Assembly: GCA_021229015.1 (NCBI GenBank)
Contig: CM037787.1
Coordinates: forward strand, 39,379,037-39,443,036
Direction of reading: 5' to 3'
DNA: 64,000 nt
Source of the DNA: Solen grandis
Lineage: Eukaryota; Mollusca; Bivalvia; Adapedonta; Solenidae
In this document: positions 55,766 to 64,000 of the stretch, in pieces
Numbering within the stretch: the first letter of the stretch is position 1
Layout: the number at the start of each line of letters is the position of its first letter
Program-made: the position numbers and the translations under genes
The notes under the pieces: generated by a model
Told to the model about the DNA's origin: nothing
The model's input: only the letters and a program-made list of their open reading frames with translations
Database searches by the model: none

Positions 55766-56569
55766 TATCCTTACTTCATATAGACTCATTTTGACGTATT
55801 GGCAAACAGAGCAGAACCCAGATCAGATAGCTCCTTCCGGCTCCTACAGTGTCTCCTCTGTTTGCACAAACAACATTGTAGCTCAGATTCTACACAGTCT
55901 ACATGGAATCAGAAAATCCGAAAGACCCACTGTTTTATATACTATTTAAAGTTCAGTCAAGTAATATTCATCAAGTCATTAATTTATACATGAATATTCA
56001 TGAGGTAAAGGTTTACTGGCTGAACTATCGTCGCAGTGACGAACAAAAGTATCTGACACGTAAAATTAATATGTGGCTGCATGCAAAATTTAAAGTGCAA
56101 TTGTTTGGTATAAACTGCTATGGGATCTGTTGCGAGTTCATGTTTTTCGTAATGGCGGAAAACGTGCACAGTAGCCTTGTCGGTCTAAGAAATATAAGAA
56201 TAACACAAAATAAGAAATAGTGCTTTTATTAAAGATCAAGAAAGATTTGAAATATTTCATGAGTAATTTTGATAGAACAAAGTCTTAACAATTTCAGACA
56301 GATGCGGCCTTTCGAAATAATTTAACATATGGCGCTTGACCTGGTTGATAAATTGCCCACTCAATGTAAATAAAAAAAAAAGAAGTAAAAAGATTTGTTA
56401 CAATCAGTATAAAACCTAGACTGTTTGAACGCTATTGGCATACGGCCTTTTTTCTGACTTCCACTAGTTGCAATTAAAATGTCATAGAGCGCATAAGCTG
56501 TCTGATGGCACGTGCGCAGGAGTAAACAGTTAAAAGTTCAGAGTCTTATGATAATTTCAAAGCTTAGTA
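55766..56569. other. non-coding stretch, small MITE scrap
   Basis: CATATAGACTCATTTTGACG at about 55777-55796 matches the end region of the TTAA MITE family. The plus-strand frame at 55903-56220 has no recognisable motif and an AT-rich codon pattern; I do not call it. Confidence 0.4.
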
Positions 56570-56681
56570 TCAGTCCATCATCTTTCGATCCTCCATTTCT
56601 CCCTCCCCTTTTTCCAACTCCTTGAATGCCATGGCGACCTCGTGGTACTCCTTGCCGGCCTGGCAGGCAGCACTGGCCATA
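56570..56681 (-). CDS. candidate terminal coding exon, Glu/Lys-rich C-terminus
   Basis: On the minus strand the acceptor CCTGTATTTCAG precedes a short exon that ends with TGA at 56570-56572. One frame reads MASAACQAGKEYHEVAMAFK then ELEKGEGEMEDRKMMD. Its codons strongly favour G or C in third position (GCC, AAG, GAG, TAC, CAC, GTC), unlike the AT-rich surroundings, which supports this frame. The peptide is helical and charged. A second frame (YGQCCLPGRQGVP, Gly-rich, collagen-like at a glance) is open too but has poorer codon usage. The upstream exons would lie in the 100-N gap or further right. Protein not recognised. Confidence 0.5.
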
Positions 56682-56698
56682 CTGAAATACAGGATAAT

Positions 56699-56798
56699 NN
56701 NNNNNNNNNNNNNNNNNNNNNNNNNNNNNNNNNNNNNNNNNNNNNNNNNNNNNNNNNNNNNNNNNNNNNNNNNNNNNNNNNNNNNNNNNNNNNNNNNN
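56699..56798. other. assembly gap (100 N)
   Basis: Exactly 100 N, true length unknown. It begins 17 bases upstream (minus-strand sense) of the exon at 56570-56681. Confidence 0.99.
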
Positions 56799-57214
56799 AA
56801 AGGTGGACTTTTACCACGGCGTTTAGAATGTTGTTACCAGTAAATGAAGTAAGAATTATTTTATCAAAGTAGATGAACCTGAAATATTTAAATATCAAAT
56901 TATTTGCAATTGTGCCAGCTTACACTGTCCGAATTACGCAACATGTTAATTATGCACTGTCTGCAAAACATTGTTAGAATATTGCAACTCTGAAATATTC
57001 TAAGTATCAAAATCCATACAGTAAACTTTTAAATATCCTACTAACCATGTAAGTATTTATAGAACAAATAACTGGGCGTAGATTTATCTTAATCTGCCAA
57101 ACGCGTTTTGTACAATTTATCTACTGAATGCCAGAGAAGTTCATAATGCATTAAAATGTAATTAAGATGCACTTATTTTGCTTATTATAATAAATTTAAG
57201 ACACGAATATCAAA
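56799..57214. other. non-coding stretch
   Basis: AT-rich; nothing recognised. Confidence 0.5.
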
Positions 57215-57350
57215 AGACGCCGTGGTTCAGTGGTAACGTGTCCGATTACGGATCCAAAGGCTGCGGGTTCGAACCTAGTTCGAGGCAAGAATTCTTCACG
57301 ATTTTCCCAGGCGAAAAGTACCGGTCCAACCCAGGAACCTTCGACCTCGA
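57215..57350 (+). mobile_element. tRNA-like SINE head
   Basis: GCCGTGGTTCAGTGGTAACG has an A-box-like sequence and GGGTTCGAACC (57264-57274) is a perfect B box. The expected tRNA stems do not close: the T-stem arms GCGGG/CCTAG mismatch and the acceptor ends do not pair. A tRNA-derived retroelement or tRNA pseudogene is therefore more likely than a working tRNA. The downstream text GGCGAAAAGTACCGGTCCAA differs from the other SINE family. Confidence 0.5.
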
Positions 57351-58655
57351 TTAGTATAAGTTGTAAGAACTAAAATAAATGTTTAATCTAAACTAAATTA
57401 AACTCAATTAAAACTCGCTATGAACAGTAAACACCGTCATAACGAGAACAATATTAACGTTTTTTGTTTGTTTTTCTTTTTAGACATCTTACATTTAACT
57501 CTCTCTCTCTTACAGATTATAAAATTAATATAAATATATGTACTTGTATCCAAAGAAAGCAAATCTAAAGCAAAAAACGCACAAGAGTTGATTTGTCAAT
57601 GAAAGATAAATAAAATATAACCGAATTATGCTGTTTCTTTTCATTACAGTATTGTGTCAAGGAAACATCCCTAACAAATACATTCGTTTTTTATAAGTAA
57701 TTGAAATGAGATTTAATTTTCAGCTTAAAAATGAAAGAAAAGTCATATCAAAAGCGGGGGGGGGGGGGGGGTAATATGAATTCTAAATGAAACAATGTTA
57801 ATTCTTAATTACTTATTACAAAATAGAGAAAACTATATATCTATTATCTTTTTTTTATGACTTTGAAATCAATAGCAATGTGAGTTACATTTTTCATTTC
57901 GCGTTTTGACAAAATTCTTTTCATTGAGCAGATGTTTTAGTTAGGAAGGAACGACAACTTTGCTTGGAAACTGCTGATACAACTGAAAAACGTATATGCA
58001 TGTTTATTTTTAAACTTATCTTAAATTTAGGATCTAGGGACATGCTCGTCACAAACATGATGGGTTGAAAGTTATTTCAACCGAATTTCTTGTTATTGCC
58101 CGACCCATGAAACTAGGAAATACTGATTTCAAAGACACAGTGACATGATATTTTTTTCAATATTTATATATATATTTCTACTGGCTGAAACGCACAAAAT
58201 ATATTCTTTGTCCGAGAGATTTGACACTGCAGACTGTCAATGCTATCCTTGGGAAATGAACAAATATTTAAGCCAATTCATTAAATCGAGAGTAAATAAC
58301 ATGGTCAAATAGTGATATAACAGTGAGGGTTTATAAATATGGCTTGACGTCATCTGTTGCGATAACATTTTTGCCCATTGTAGATCAAGTTAACGTTACA
58401 GAAGTTGATATTGTTATTTTCATTGCTTTATTTGTTTCTCAGTATATTTTGACCGATGCAACTGCCTCAGTGTGGTGCCGGCATCAAGACTGAAGGCAGC
58501 GTGATTACCAATCGAGCTATTTCACCAGTTGACACACGGACACAAATGTGTATATTTATAAATAAATACAAATGTTGTGCCGAAAATGATTCAAAGACAG
58601 AAAAAATACACAGCAGTAATTCAATAACATGGCTTTGCTCAGGCTTACGCTATTG

Positions 58656-58657
<2 letters not shown>
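57351..58657. other. non-coding stretch with G16 run
   Basis: AT-rich sequence with a homopolymer of 16 G at 57756-57771. No supported gene. If the exons at 59096 and 56570 belong to one minus-strand gene, this is intronic. Confidence 0.4.

Positions 58658-58691
<34 letters not shown>
58658..58691. repeat. A34 homopolymer
   Basis: 34 consecutive A. It could be a retroelement tail, but no element body is recognised on its left. Confidence 0.9.
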
Positions 58692-58693
<2 letters not shown>

Positions 58694-59095
58694 GACCCAA
58701 AGCAATAGCTTAGATATTTTACCTTCAAGCTTCAGTATATATACTCCAAAAAGGTTACCCACTCCCCGATACCCTTCGGAATGCATTTCCATCATCCTAG
58801 AAACATTTTTTTTCGAGGGAGCATGTCGGACCCACAAGCACTGCCGTCAATATTAGATTTTGCCCTACCACCACCCCACATCCCAGTTGAATAAATCTGG
58901 ATCAAGACCCGATATAATCTAGTCTGTGCTGGAGACCAGAATACACTTCGATTGAACTAGACCGCGTCTGGTTCATATCAAGCAATACTATTAATATATA
59001 CTATTCAAATTGCGAAAAATAAGTACTCGTTCATCGTTATTTAATAAATTGAAAATATAAATAAATATTAAAATAAATATTAAAAAACACGTTAC
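58692..59095. other. non-coding stretch, weak exon-like segment
   Basis: On the minus strand, text between TTTCTAG and GTAAAA (about 58711-58784) is open and reads MMEMHSEGYRGVGNLFGVYI LKLEG. Support is too weak to call an exon. The rest looks intronic. Confidence 0.3.
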
Positions 59096-59297
59096 CAGCG
59101 CAACAGATTTTCTCATTTTCCCTCTTGTCACTGATGTCGATATCCCCCAAAGGACATATGTTTTTAGCCGGGCAAGCTTCGTCAATAGATTTTGGCAGTA
59201 AGGACCGATGTGTTCCGATCATTTCCAAGTCACACCAGACGACCACCATGTGGCAGCACAACAGGGCGACCCTCTTGAACCGTGATATCGTCAGCAT
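59096..59297 (-). CDS. candidate first exon of a secreted or membrane protein
   Basis: The minus-strand frame starts MLTISRFKRVALLCCHMVVVWC, a short basic N-terminus followed by a hydrophobic stretch typical of a signal peptide or membrane anchor. A segment with five cysteines follows (EACPAKNICPLGDIDISDKR then ENEKICCAG), ending at a GTAACG donor (59091-59095) in phase 1. An in-frame TAG lies 39 nt before the Met, so this Met is the first possible. The TTCTAG there could alternatively be a splice acceptor, making it an internal exon. Base composition is more balanced than the flanks. The Cys spacing resembles small disulphide-rich extracellular domains, but I cannot name the family. Downstream exons are not identified; whether 56570-56681 belongs to it is unknown. 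Confidence 0.45.
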
Positions 59298-60774
59298 GTC
59301 TTCCGAGAGGTTGTCATTCCTGAATGTATCAGCCTAGAATGATTCTCTACCTTTTGTACAGGATGAAACTGGTGTCATTTTCTGATCAGACGCCGTATGT
59401 ACTTTTTAGGAATAATTAATTTGAAAAAAAAAGTTTTATGTATGAAATCGTAGACCAAACACCAAAGTTATGAAAAATCTTTTATGGATAGCTAATTACA
59501 CTGTGATTTCCAAACCTTTCTAATCAGATGTAATATCTTTGATGGCATCAACTTTTATAATAAAGAAATATAAAAAATACAAAGGATTTGATAAAGTGAT
59601 AATTATTATTATTGTTGTTTTTGAAGTGTATTAAAAATGAAAAGAAAAAAAAAATTATATAAGTCTTTAGAGTAAATGTTACACAATTTAATTTGATACA
59701 AATGATGATTAGTTTATATGTTAATATCATAATAAAGATGATTATTATTATTCCGAGTGAAAGTAGTAAGAGTGGTCGAGTGATAAGGAAGCACATTAAG
59801 AGTCATAAGTAATGAGAATACTCAAAGATTACTAAAGCATTGAATTCCTTTTTATAGCATATACGTTCACAAATTGCCATTTTTAATCTGTTTTAATCAT
59901 TTTACAAACATCTAGGGAAAATGAGATAAAAAGTTACGGTTCGAGACAGTGACAGTGAATGCCCTGGTCTCGTCAAGATGAGTATTACGCCCATTAAGTG
60001 TCATTTTCAAATATATCAGACACATTACTGTTGAAAGAACATTGTTTAAAGAGAAAAATGAGCACTTATTAGAATAATAAAAATAGCTCTGACGCACGAC
60101 TATTGTTATATAAGCCATTTTCTGATCCTTATGTCCTATTATTTTTATGATGGTTGACTGATTTTTGTCTTGAAGCTTTTGCTGGTCACCGTGGAGACTA
60201 GCTGAAAACACACACACACACACCTGGGGTATTTGAGCGACATTATAAATATATAACGTGCTTGGTGCTCTTAGTTGGTTCACTTTTCACCAGGGCGCCC
60301 CATCGACAACGAAGCCTACTAAAGCGTTATCTAATTACTCGAACATTTTTGTGTATCTCACCTTTGAATAGCTTATTGTTAGTACATGGGCATATCTAAT
60401 TGTACTGTGTATGTTGTTTCTAAGAAGGAACGAATTACTTTTATAATCTAACACCAAAATAATAGTTACAAATAATAAATAAATATTACGATTTAACGTG
60501 TGTATTTCTCTTACATTTTCAACACCATATGAATAAAATTGCATCAAACACATCTAATTAAGGTGCTCGAGTTCAACACACTATATATATATTTAGACAA
60601 TCTTATTAAAATCATATCCTAATTTGCGCTCCTCTCCGCGATTAGGATTTGACAACATCGCATTAGGGTTCATGTCAGATTGACCTTTTAAGTAAACAAG
60701 TGCTTGATTTTAAACCAACTAAATAGCGCCTTTCAAACTGACTTCGGTAAAACATTTGTCACAAGGATAGAAAA
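59298..60774. other. non-coding stretch
   Basis: AT-rich sequence with an ACACACACACAC run near 60207-60222. The 123-codon minus-strand frame at 59912-60283 shows no motif and spans the CA run. The part just right of 59297 would be the promoter side of the candidate secreted protein, but no core element is recognised. Confidence 0.4.
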
Positions 60775-60862
60775 ATGTGCAGCTTGACCGGGACACGAAC
60801 CCAGGACCTTTTGCTTACAGGGCGAATGCGCTACCTGCTCTACCTAAGGAGCTAGCCGGCCG
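60775..60862 (-). mobile_element. tRNA-Thr-like SINE head or tRNA pseudogene
   Basis: On the minus strand TAGCTCCTTAGGTAGAGC forms a perfect D-stem (GCTC/GAGC), and CTGGGTTCGTGTCCCGG forms a T-arm with B box. CCTGTAA offers a TGT anticodon. There are about nine extra bases between the D-stem and the anticodon stem, and the acceptor ends (GGCCGGC, TCAAGCT) hardly pair. It is therefore not a working tRNA. Confidence 0.5.
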
Positions 60863-61299
60863 CTTACATATCTTTCTATCCTATTGTGTGATTGATGCGG
60901 TTACTTTCCCTGATATAATGAACGATTCTGTAGCCGCCGATTTGATTGGCTTATACAAAGGTCAATCTGAGACGACCCTCTATACGATGTGGTCAGATCC
61001 AGTTAGTATACTGAATCGGATGTTAATGAGACTGATGCTTAGAATACACGCGTGCGACGCGGAGTGATGTAGTTAGGCCTAAAAGATATTTGTAAAACAC
61101 GAACACTAGGATCATGTCCCGTGACAACCTGCTTAACATGACGTCATAAAACAGGATTACTTATTTACATAGTATTACAGCGTTTATGACGTCACTACAT
61201 GTACTTATTTCTCACACACACACACACACACACACACGGTAAAATTCGTCATTAATAGGTTTATAATATAAGCATGAACGAGAAAGATGTATAATCTCG
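60863..61299. other. non-coding stretch with paired TGACGTCA words and (CA)n
   Basis: Two palindromic TGACGTCA words lie at 61139-61146 and 61187-61194, with TAAAA / GTTTA next to them in inverted orientation. A CA microsatellite follows at about 61214-61237. No gene is supported. Confidence 0.4.
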
Positions 61300-63945
61300 A
61301 GGCCCCGCAAGTTTTTTGGTTATTTAGATTAGGAGAAAACGATATGTCACCTCAATATAATGATGCACCTTTTTGAAAATGTTCTTATTTTGTTCAAAGA
61401 TAAAATGTAATTTCCAAATAAATGATTGTTAAGAATAGGAGGACAAGTAGAGAAGATAAAGAGCGACTGTCTCAAGTTCTCCACATGAGCAGAAAGGCGA
61501 TCCAATAAGGGAACGGCGAAGAAGATCGTGATTAAGTGAACTGCATGCTAATCGTAATCGCGTATGAAGAATCTGGTGTTTTCTGGATCCTACATTGAAT
61601 AGAGGGTTGGCCTTTTTGTTAGGGACTGAGCTCAAAGATGACTAAAATGAAGTAAAGGAAGTCGCTGAAGTAATAGATGGTGAAAGAAAGTTCCAATCAC
61701 TTATAGCTGATGGGAGAAAAGAAGTTTTGTATAGTTGTGTTTTACAAAATACAGGTGGGGTTAATTGATTATTTGTAAGGGCGTTGCACAGTGTTCAACA
61801 GGATTTGGAAGCAAATCACAAAGGTAACGAGGGGCAATATTATTTTTCATTTTGTATAAGTAGGTCAGTTTGTGTTTTTTTATTCGTCTATTTTCTAGTG
61901 GTTCAAGATTTAATTCACTGTATAATTTTGTGATATTGCAGTATTTAGTTGCTCCTGAAATTATGCAAGTAGCTTCAAGTTGGACAGACTCTATTTCCTT
62001 TTTAAGCTGTTCTGAAGAGTTATCCGAGACTACATCGCCACATTCTAAGAGAGGTCTAATAAAGATGAAATGGAGCTTCTGTAAGCCATATCTATTTTAT
62101 ATATACATGTACTTCAGTGACCTGAGCGCGCCAATTCTTTGCCAGGCTTTGTCAACGATCGTTCTTATGTGGGAGTCCCATCTACCAGAATTGGAGAAGG
62201 TAAGACCAAGATGTTTATGTTCAGAGACAGGATGGAGCAATATGTTGTCTAGAAAGAGGTCAGGATGATGAGGTTTGGTAACCTTACGGGAAAATGTTAA
62301 AGTGACAGTTTTGGATGGACTGAAGGAGACAAGCCATGTCTTCGACCAATTAAGTATGGAGTCAAGATCGCGATTCATAACCAAGGCGGTATTAATAGGA
62401 TCATCAACTACTATATACAGGCTTGTGTCATCAGTAAAGAGTCTCACATTTGACTGAATAACGTTGACGATGTCGTTTATGAAGATTAAAAAAAGTAATG
62501 GACCAAATATTGAGCCTTGAGGAATACCGGTGTTAATGTTTGACCAATTCGAATGTGTATTTGCATAGACAACTCTTTGCTTACAAGAATAGAGATATGC
62601 TTTGAACCAGGCAAGAATGTGGCCTTGGATCCCAACATGCTCGAGCTTAAAAAGAAGGCCCTTGTGCCAGACTCGATCGAACGCTTTAGAGATGTCACAG
62701 AAGACGACTCGAACTTCTAACCCATTGTCCAAAGCCTTACAAATATCATTATAAGTGACAAGTAACTGATTAACCGTAGAATCCCTCTGAATAAAACCAG
62801 ACTGACAGTTTGAAAGGAAACAATTCCTAGAAATGTTATTATATATGTTTGTAGACGCAACGCTCCATTAATTTTCCTAAACAACTAAGGAGGGAAATTA
62901 GACGATAGTTTTGAGAGTCACTGGGCTTGCCTTTTTCGAAGACAGGAATTACATTAGCACACTTCCAACTAGATGGAAATTTTGATGTAGATATGAGTTT
63001 ATTGAAGAATGAAGATAATGGTTGGGCAAGAATATTGCAACTTTCTTTAAGAAGCTTTGGACTTAACAAGTCAGGACCACAGGATTTTGAAGGGTTTGTG
63101 GGTGAAAATGCATCTACAACATCTTGTGGTGTAATAAGAACGTTTGATAAAGTACACTCAGAAAACGGATATACATAAGGCAAAGCGTGGTTTTCATCAT
63201 TTATAGTGCTTTGTTTGCAGAAAAATGAAATGAGTAAATTAACTTTGTCAATGGTTTATGCATCGATGTCAACCTGAGAAAGAGTTGGAATTTCTCTGGT
63301 AACCTCGTTATGTTTAGTTTTGAATTTCAGCCAAGCTTGTTCAGATTTATTTAATTTTGCTTTTCTATAAAGTTTATTTCGTTGGCGTATGAGTTTACGA
63401 AGATTGGCAGTGAACCAAAGAACATCGTCGGGTCGGATAGTTACAAGTTTTGACGGAATAGATTTAGAGGCTGCTGGGGCTATTGATTCAGTTAATAATT
63501 CTGTAGCTTCTTCGATGTTTACACAATTTATGATGGCTTCCCAATCAATTTATTCAATTCAGATCTAAAGATATCGAAATCAGCTTCATTATATATCCAT
63601 TTTTTTTCTTTTAATTGCTTTTATTTTCGGTTTATAATGATAACGAACAAGGCCGGGAATAAAGGGTTCAGATGTGAAACTAGCTAGAAATAACATTTTC
63701 AGGGTTCTTTACAAAGAGTAAATCGATTAGAGATGCAGAATGTTCAGTAAAATGGGTAGGTTTTTATTAATTGAAAGGCGTTATATGAATCAATCAATCG
63801 AGAGATTTTATCAGAATTAGAATTAAGTAAATAAATGCTATAGTCGCCAGCAGCAACTATATTTTGACTATTTACTGAAAAAGCCCTATCTATGCTTTCC
63901 TCGATCAGAAGCCAATAATCGTTATTAGAGTTCGGGGGGTCTATA
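61300..63945 (-). pseudogene. degraded LINE (Jockey/CR1-like non-LTR retrotransposon)
   Basis: Read right to left. An apurinic-type endonuclease piece has AAGDYSIYLL (usual GDFN changed to GDYS) at 63744-63950. The reverse transcriptase begins at 62839-63183 (GPDLLSPKLLKE, FPSSWKCANVIPVFEKGKPS, NYRLISLLS). After a 2-nt loss (KHI then stop) it continues QSGFIQRDSTVNQLL, FCDISKAFDRVWHKGL, TGIPQGSIFGPLLFLIFIND and the catalytic FTDDTS box, at 62097-62830. Next come PLLECGDVVSDNSS, QLKKEIESVQLEA and KHKLTYLYKMKNN (61780-62080). The C-terminus at 61429-61635 has SPFCSCGELETV, where later Cys/His ligands are replaced. Several frameshifts and stops make it inactive. The family copies RNA into DNA at nicked targets and commonly drives SINEs. 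The 5' end is cut by a family A element. The 3' border near 61300 is approximate. Confidence 0.85.
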
Positions 63946-64000
63946 AAACAAGAGGGCCATGATGGCCCTGAATCGCTCACCTGAGTACCATTGCTTCAAC
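63946..64000 (+). mobile_element. family A element start (A10), inserted in the LINE, continues past window
   Basis: It begins AACAAGAGGGCCATGATGG CCC, CGCTCACCTGAGTACCATTG CTTCAAC, identical in plan to the 5' end of A8 (minus strand near 53203). Only 55 bp are in the window. Confidence 0.85.

Noticed and set aside
55903..56220. 105-codon plus-strand frame
   Set aside because: Codon use is like random AT-rich DNA and no domain is recognisable.
56570..56681. Collagen-like frame (GRQGVPRGRHGIQGVG)
   Set aside because: The Gly spacing is irregular and codon usage favours the other frame, so I did not call a collagen or C1q-type protein.
58556..58856. Frames crossing the A34 run
   Set aside because: They depend on a homopolymer (poly-K or poly-F) and carry no motif.
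60775..60862. tRNA-Thr gene (TGT anticodon)
   Set aside because: Extra bases between the D and anticodon stems and an unpaired acceptor stem. Better as a SINE head or pseudogene.
60777..61067. 96-codon plus-strand frame
   Set aside because: It starts inside the tRNA-like sequence in antisense and has no recognisable domain.
61139..61194. Paired TGACGTCA words as a CREB-responsive promoter
   Set aside because: Isolated 8-bp palindromes also occur at 52602 and near 8311 in repeats, and no gene starts nearby.
61870..62268. 132-codon plus-strand frame
   Set aside because: Antisense to the LINE reverse transcriptase.

Overview
This window looks like nuclear genomic DNA of a marine bivalve mollusc, probably a heterodont clam. 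It is AT-rich, gene-poor, intron-bearing and packed with short non-autonomous mobile elements. Several of these repeats, such as the one starting AACAAGAGGGCCATGATGG and the GTGTCGCCTGC family, I know as common in clam genomes. That assignment is from memory, not from a search. Two runs of exactly 100 N (6599-6698 and 56699-56798) are scaffold gaps. No bacterial operon, CRISPR array, rRNA or convincing functional tRNA is visible.

The best protein-coding content is a minus-strand family of three C2H2 zinc-finger loci. ZNF1 (13320-13961) has 7 intact fingers. ZNF2 (about 30418-31740) is broken by a stop and frameshifts. ZNF3 (45362-46129) has 7 intact fingers and 1 dead one. Their flanks match too, so they are old tandem segmental duplicates about 15-17 kb apart in different states of decay. 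Other possible coding pieces are a three-exon plus-strand gene end (2795-5606), a minus-strand exon beside the second gap (56570-56681), a minus-strand exon with a signal-peptide-like start and a Cys cluster (59096-59297), and two unrecognised open or degraded stretches (23284-23700 and 25724-26104).

Almost everything else is mobile DNA. There are tRNA-derived SINEs, two with clear target-site duplications. Tc1/mariner fragments lie at 6699-6985, 7536-8560 and 40917-41170. A degraded LINE with endonuclease, reverse transcriptase and C-terminal Cys motif fills 61300-63945, and a LINE fragment lies at 40230-40916. A 234-bp TTAA-flanked MITE with a 67-bp palindromic core occurs in four copies.

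The dominant material is a set of families (called A to G here) with one shared plan: a 5' end that is often AACAAGAG plus a small palindrome, a tandem core of about 133-168 bp units, a GGAC-rich stretch, then a 3' hairpin followed by TAAAA or CTAG. In each complete family a 5' subterminal sequence is the inverted copy of one arm of the 3' hairpin. Several are nested, so the empty site can be read directly (A7 in A6, B5 in A8, C1 in G, A3 in A2). This plan resembles Helentron-associated or other rolling-circle non-autonomous elements, but no transposase for them is present here, so that link is an inference.
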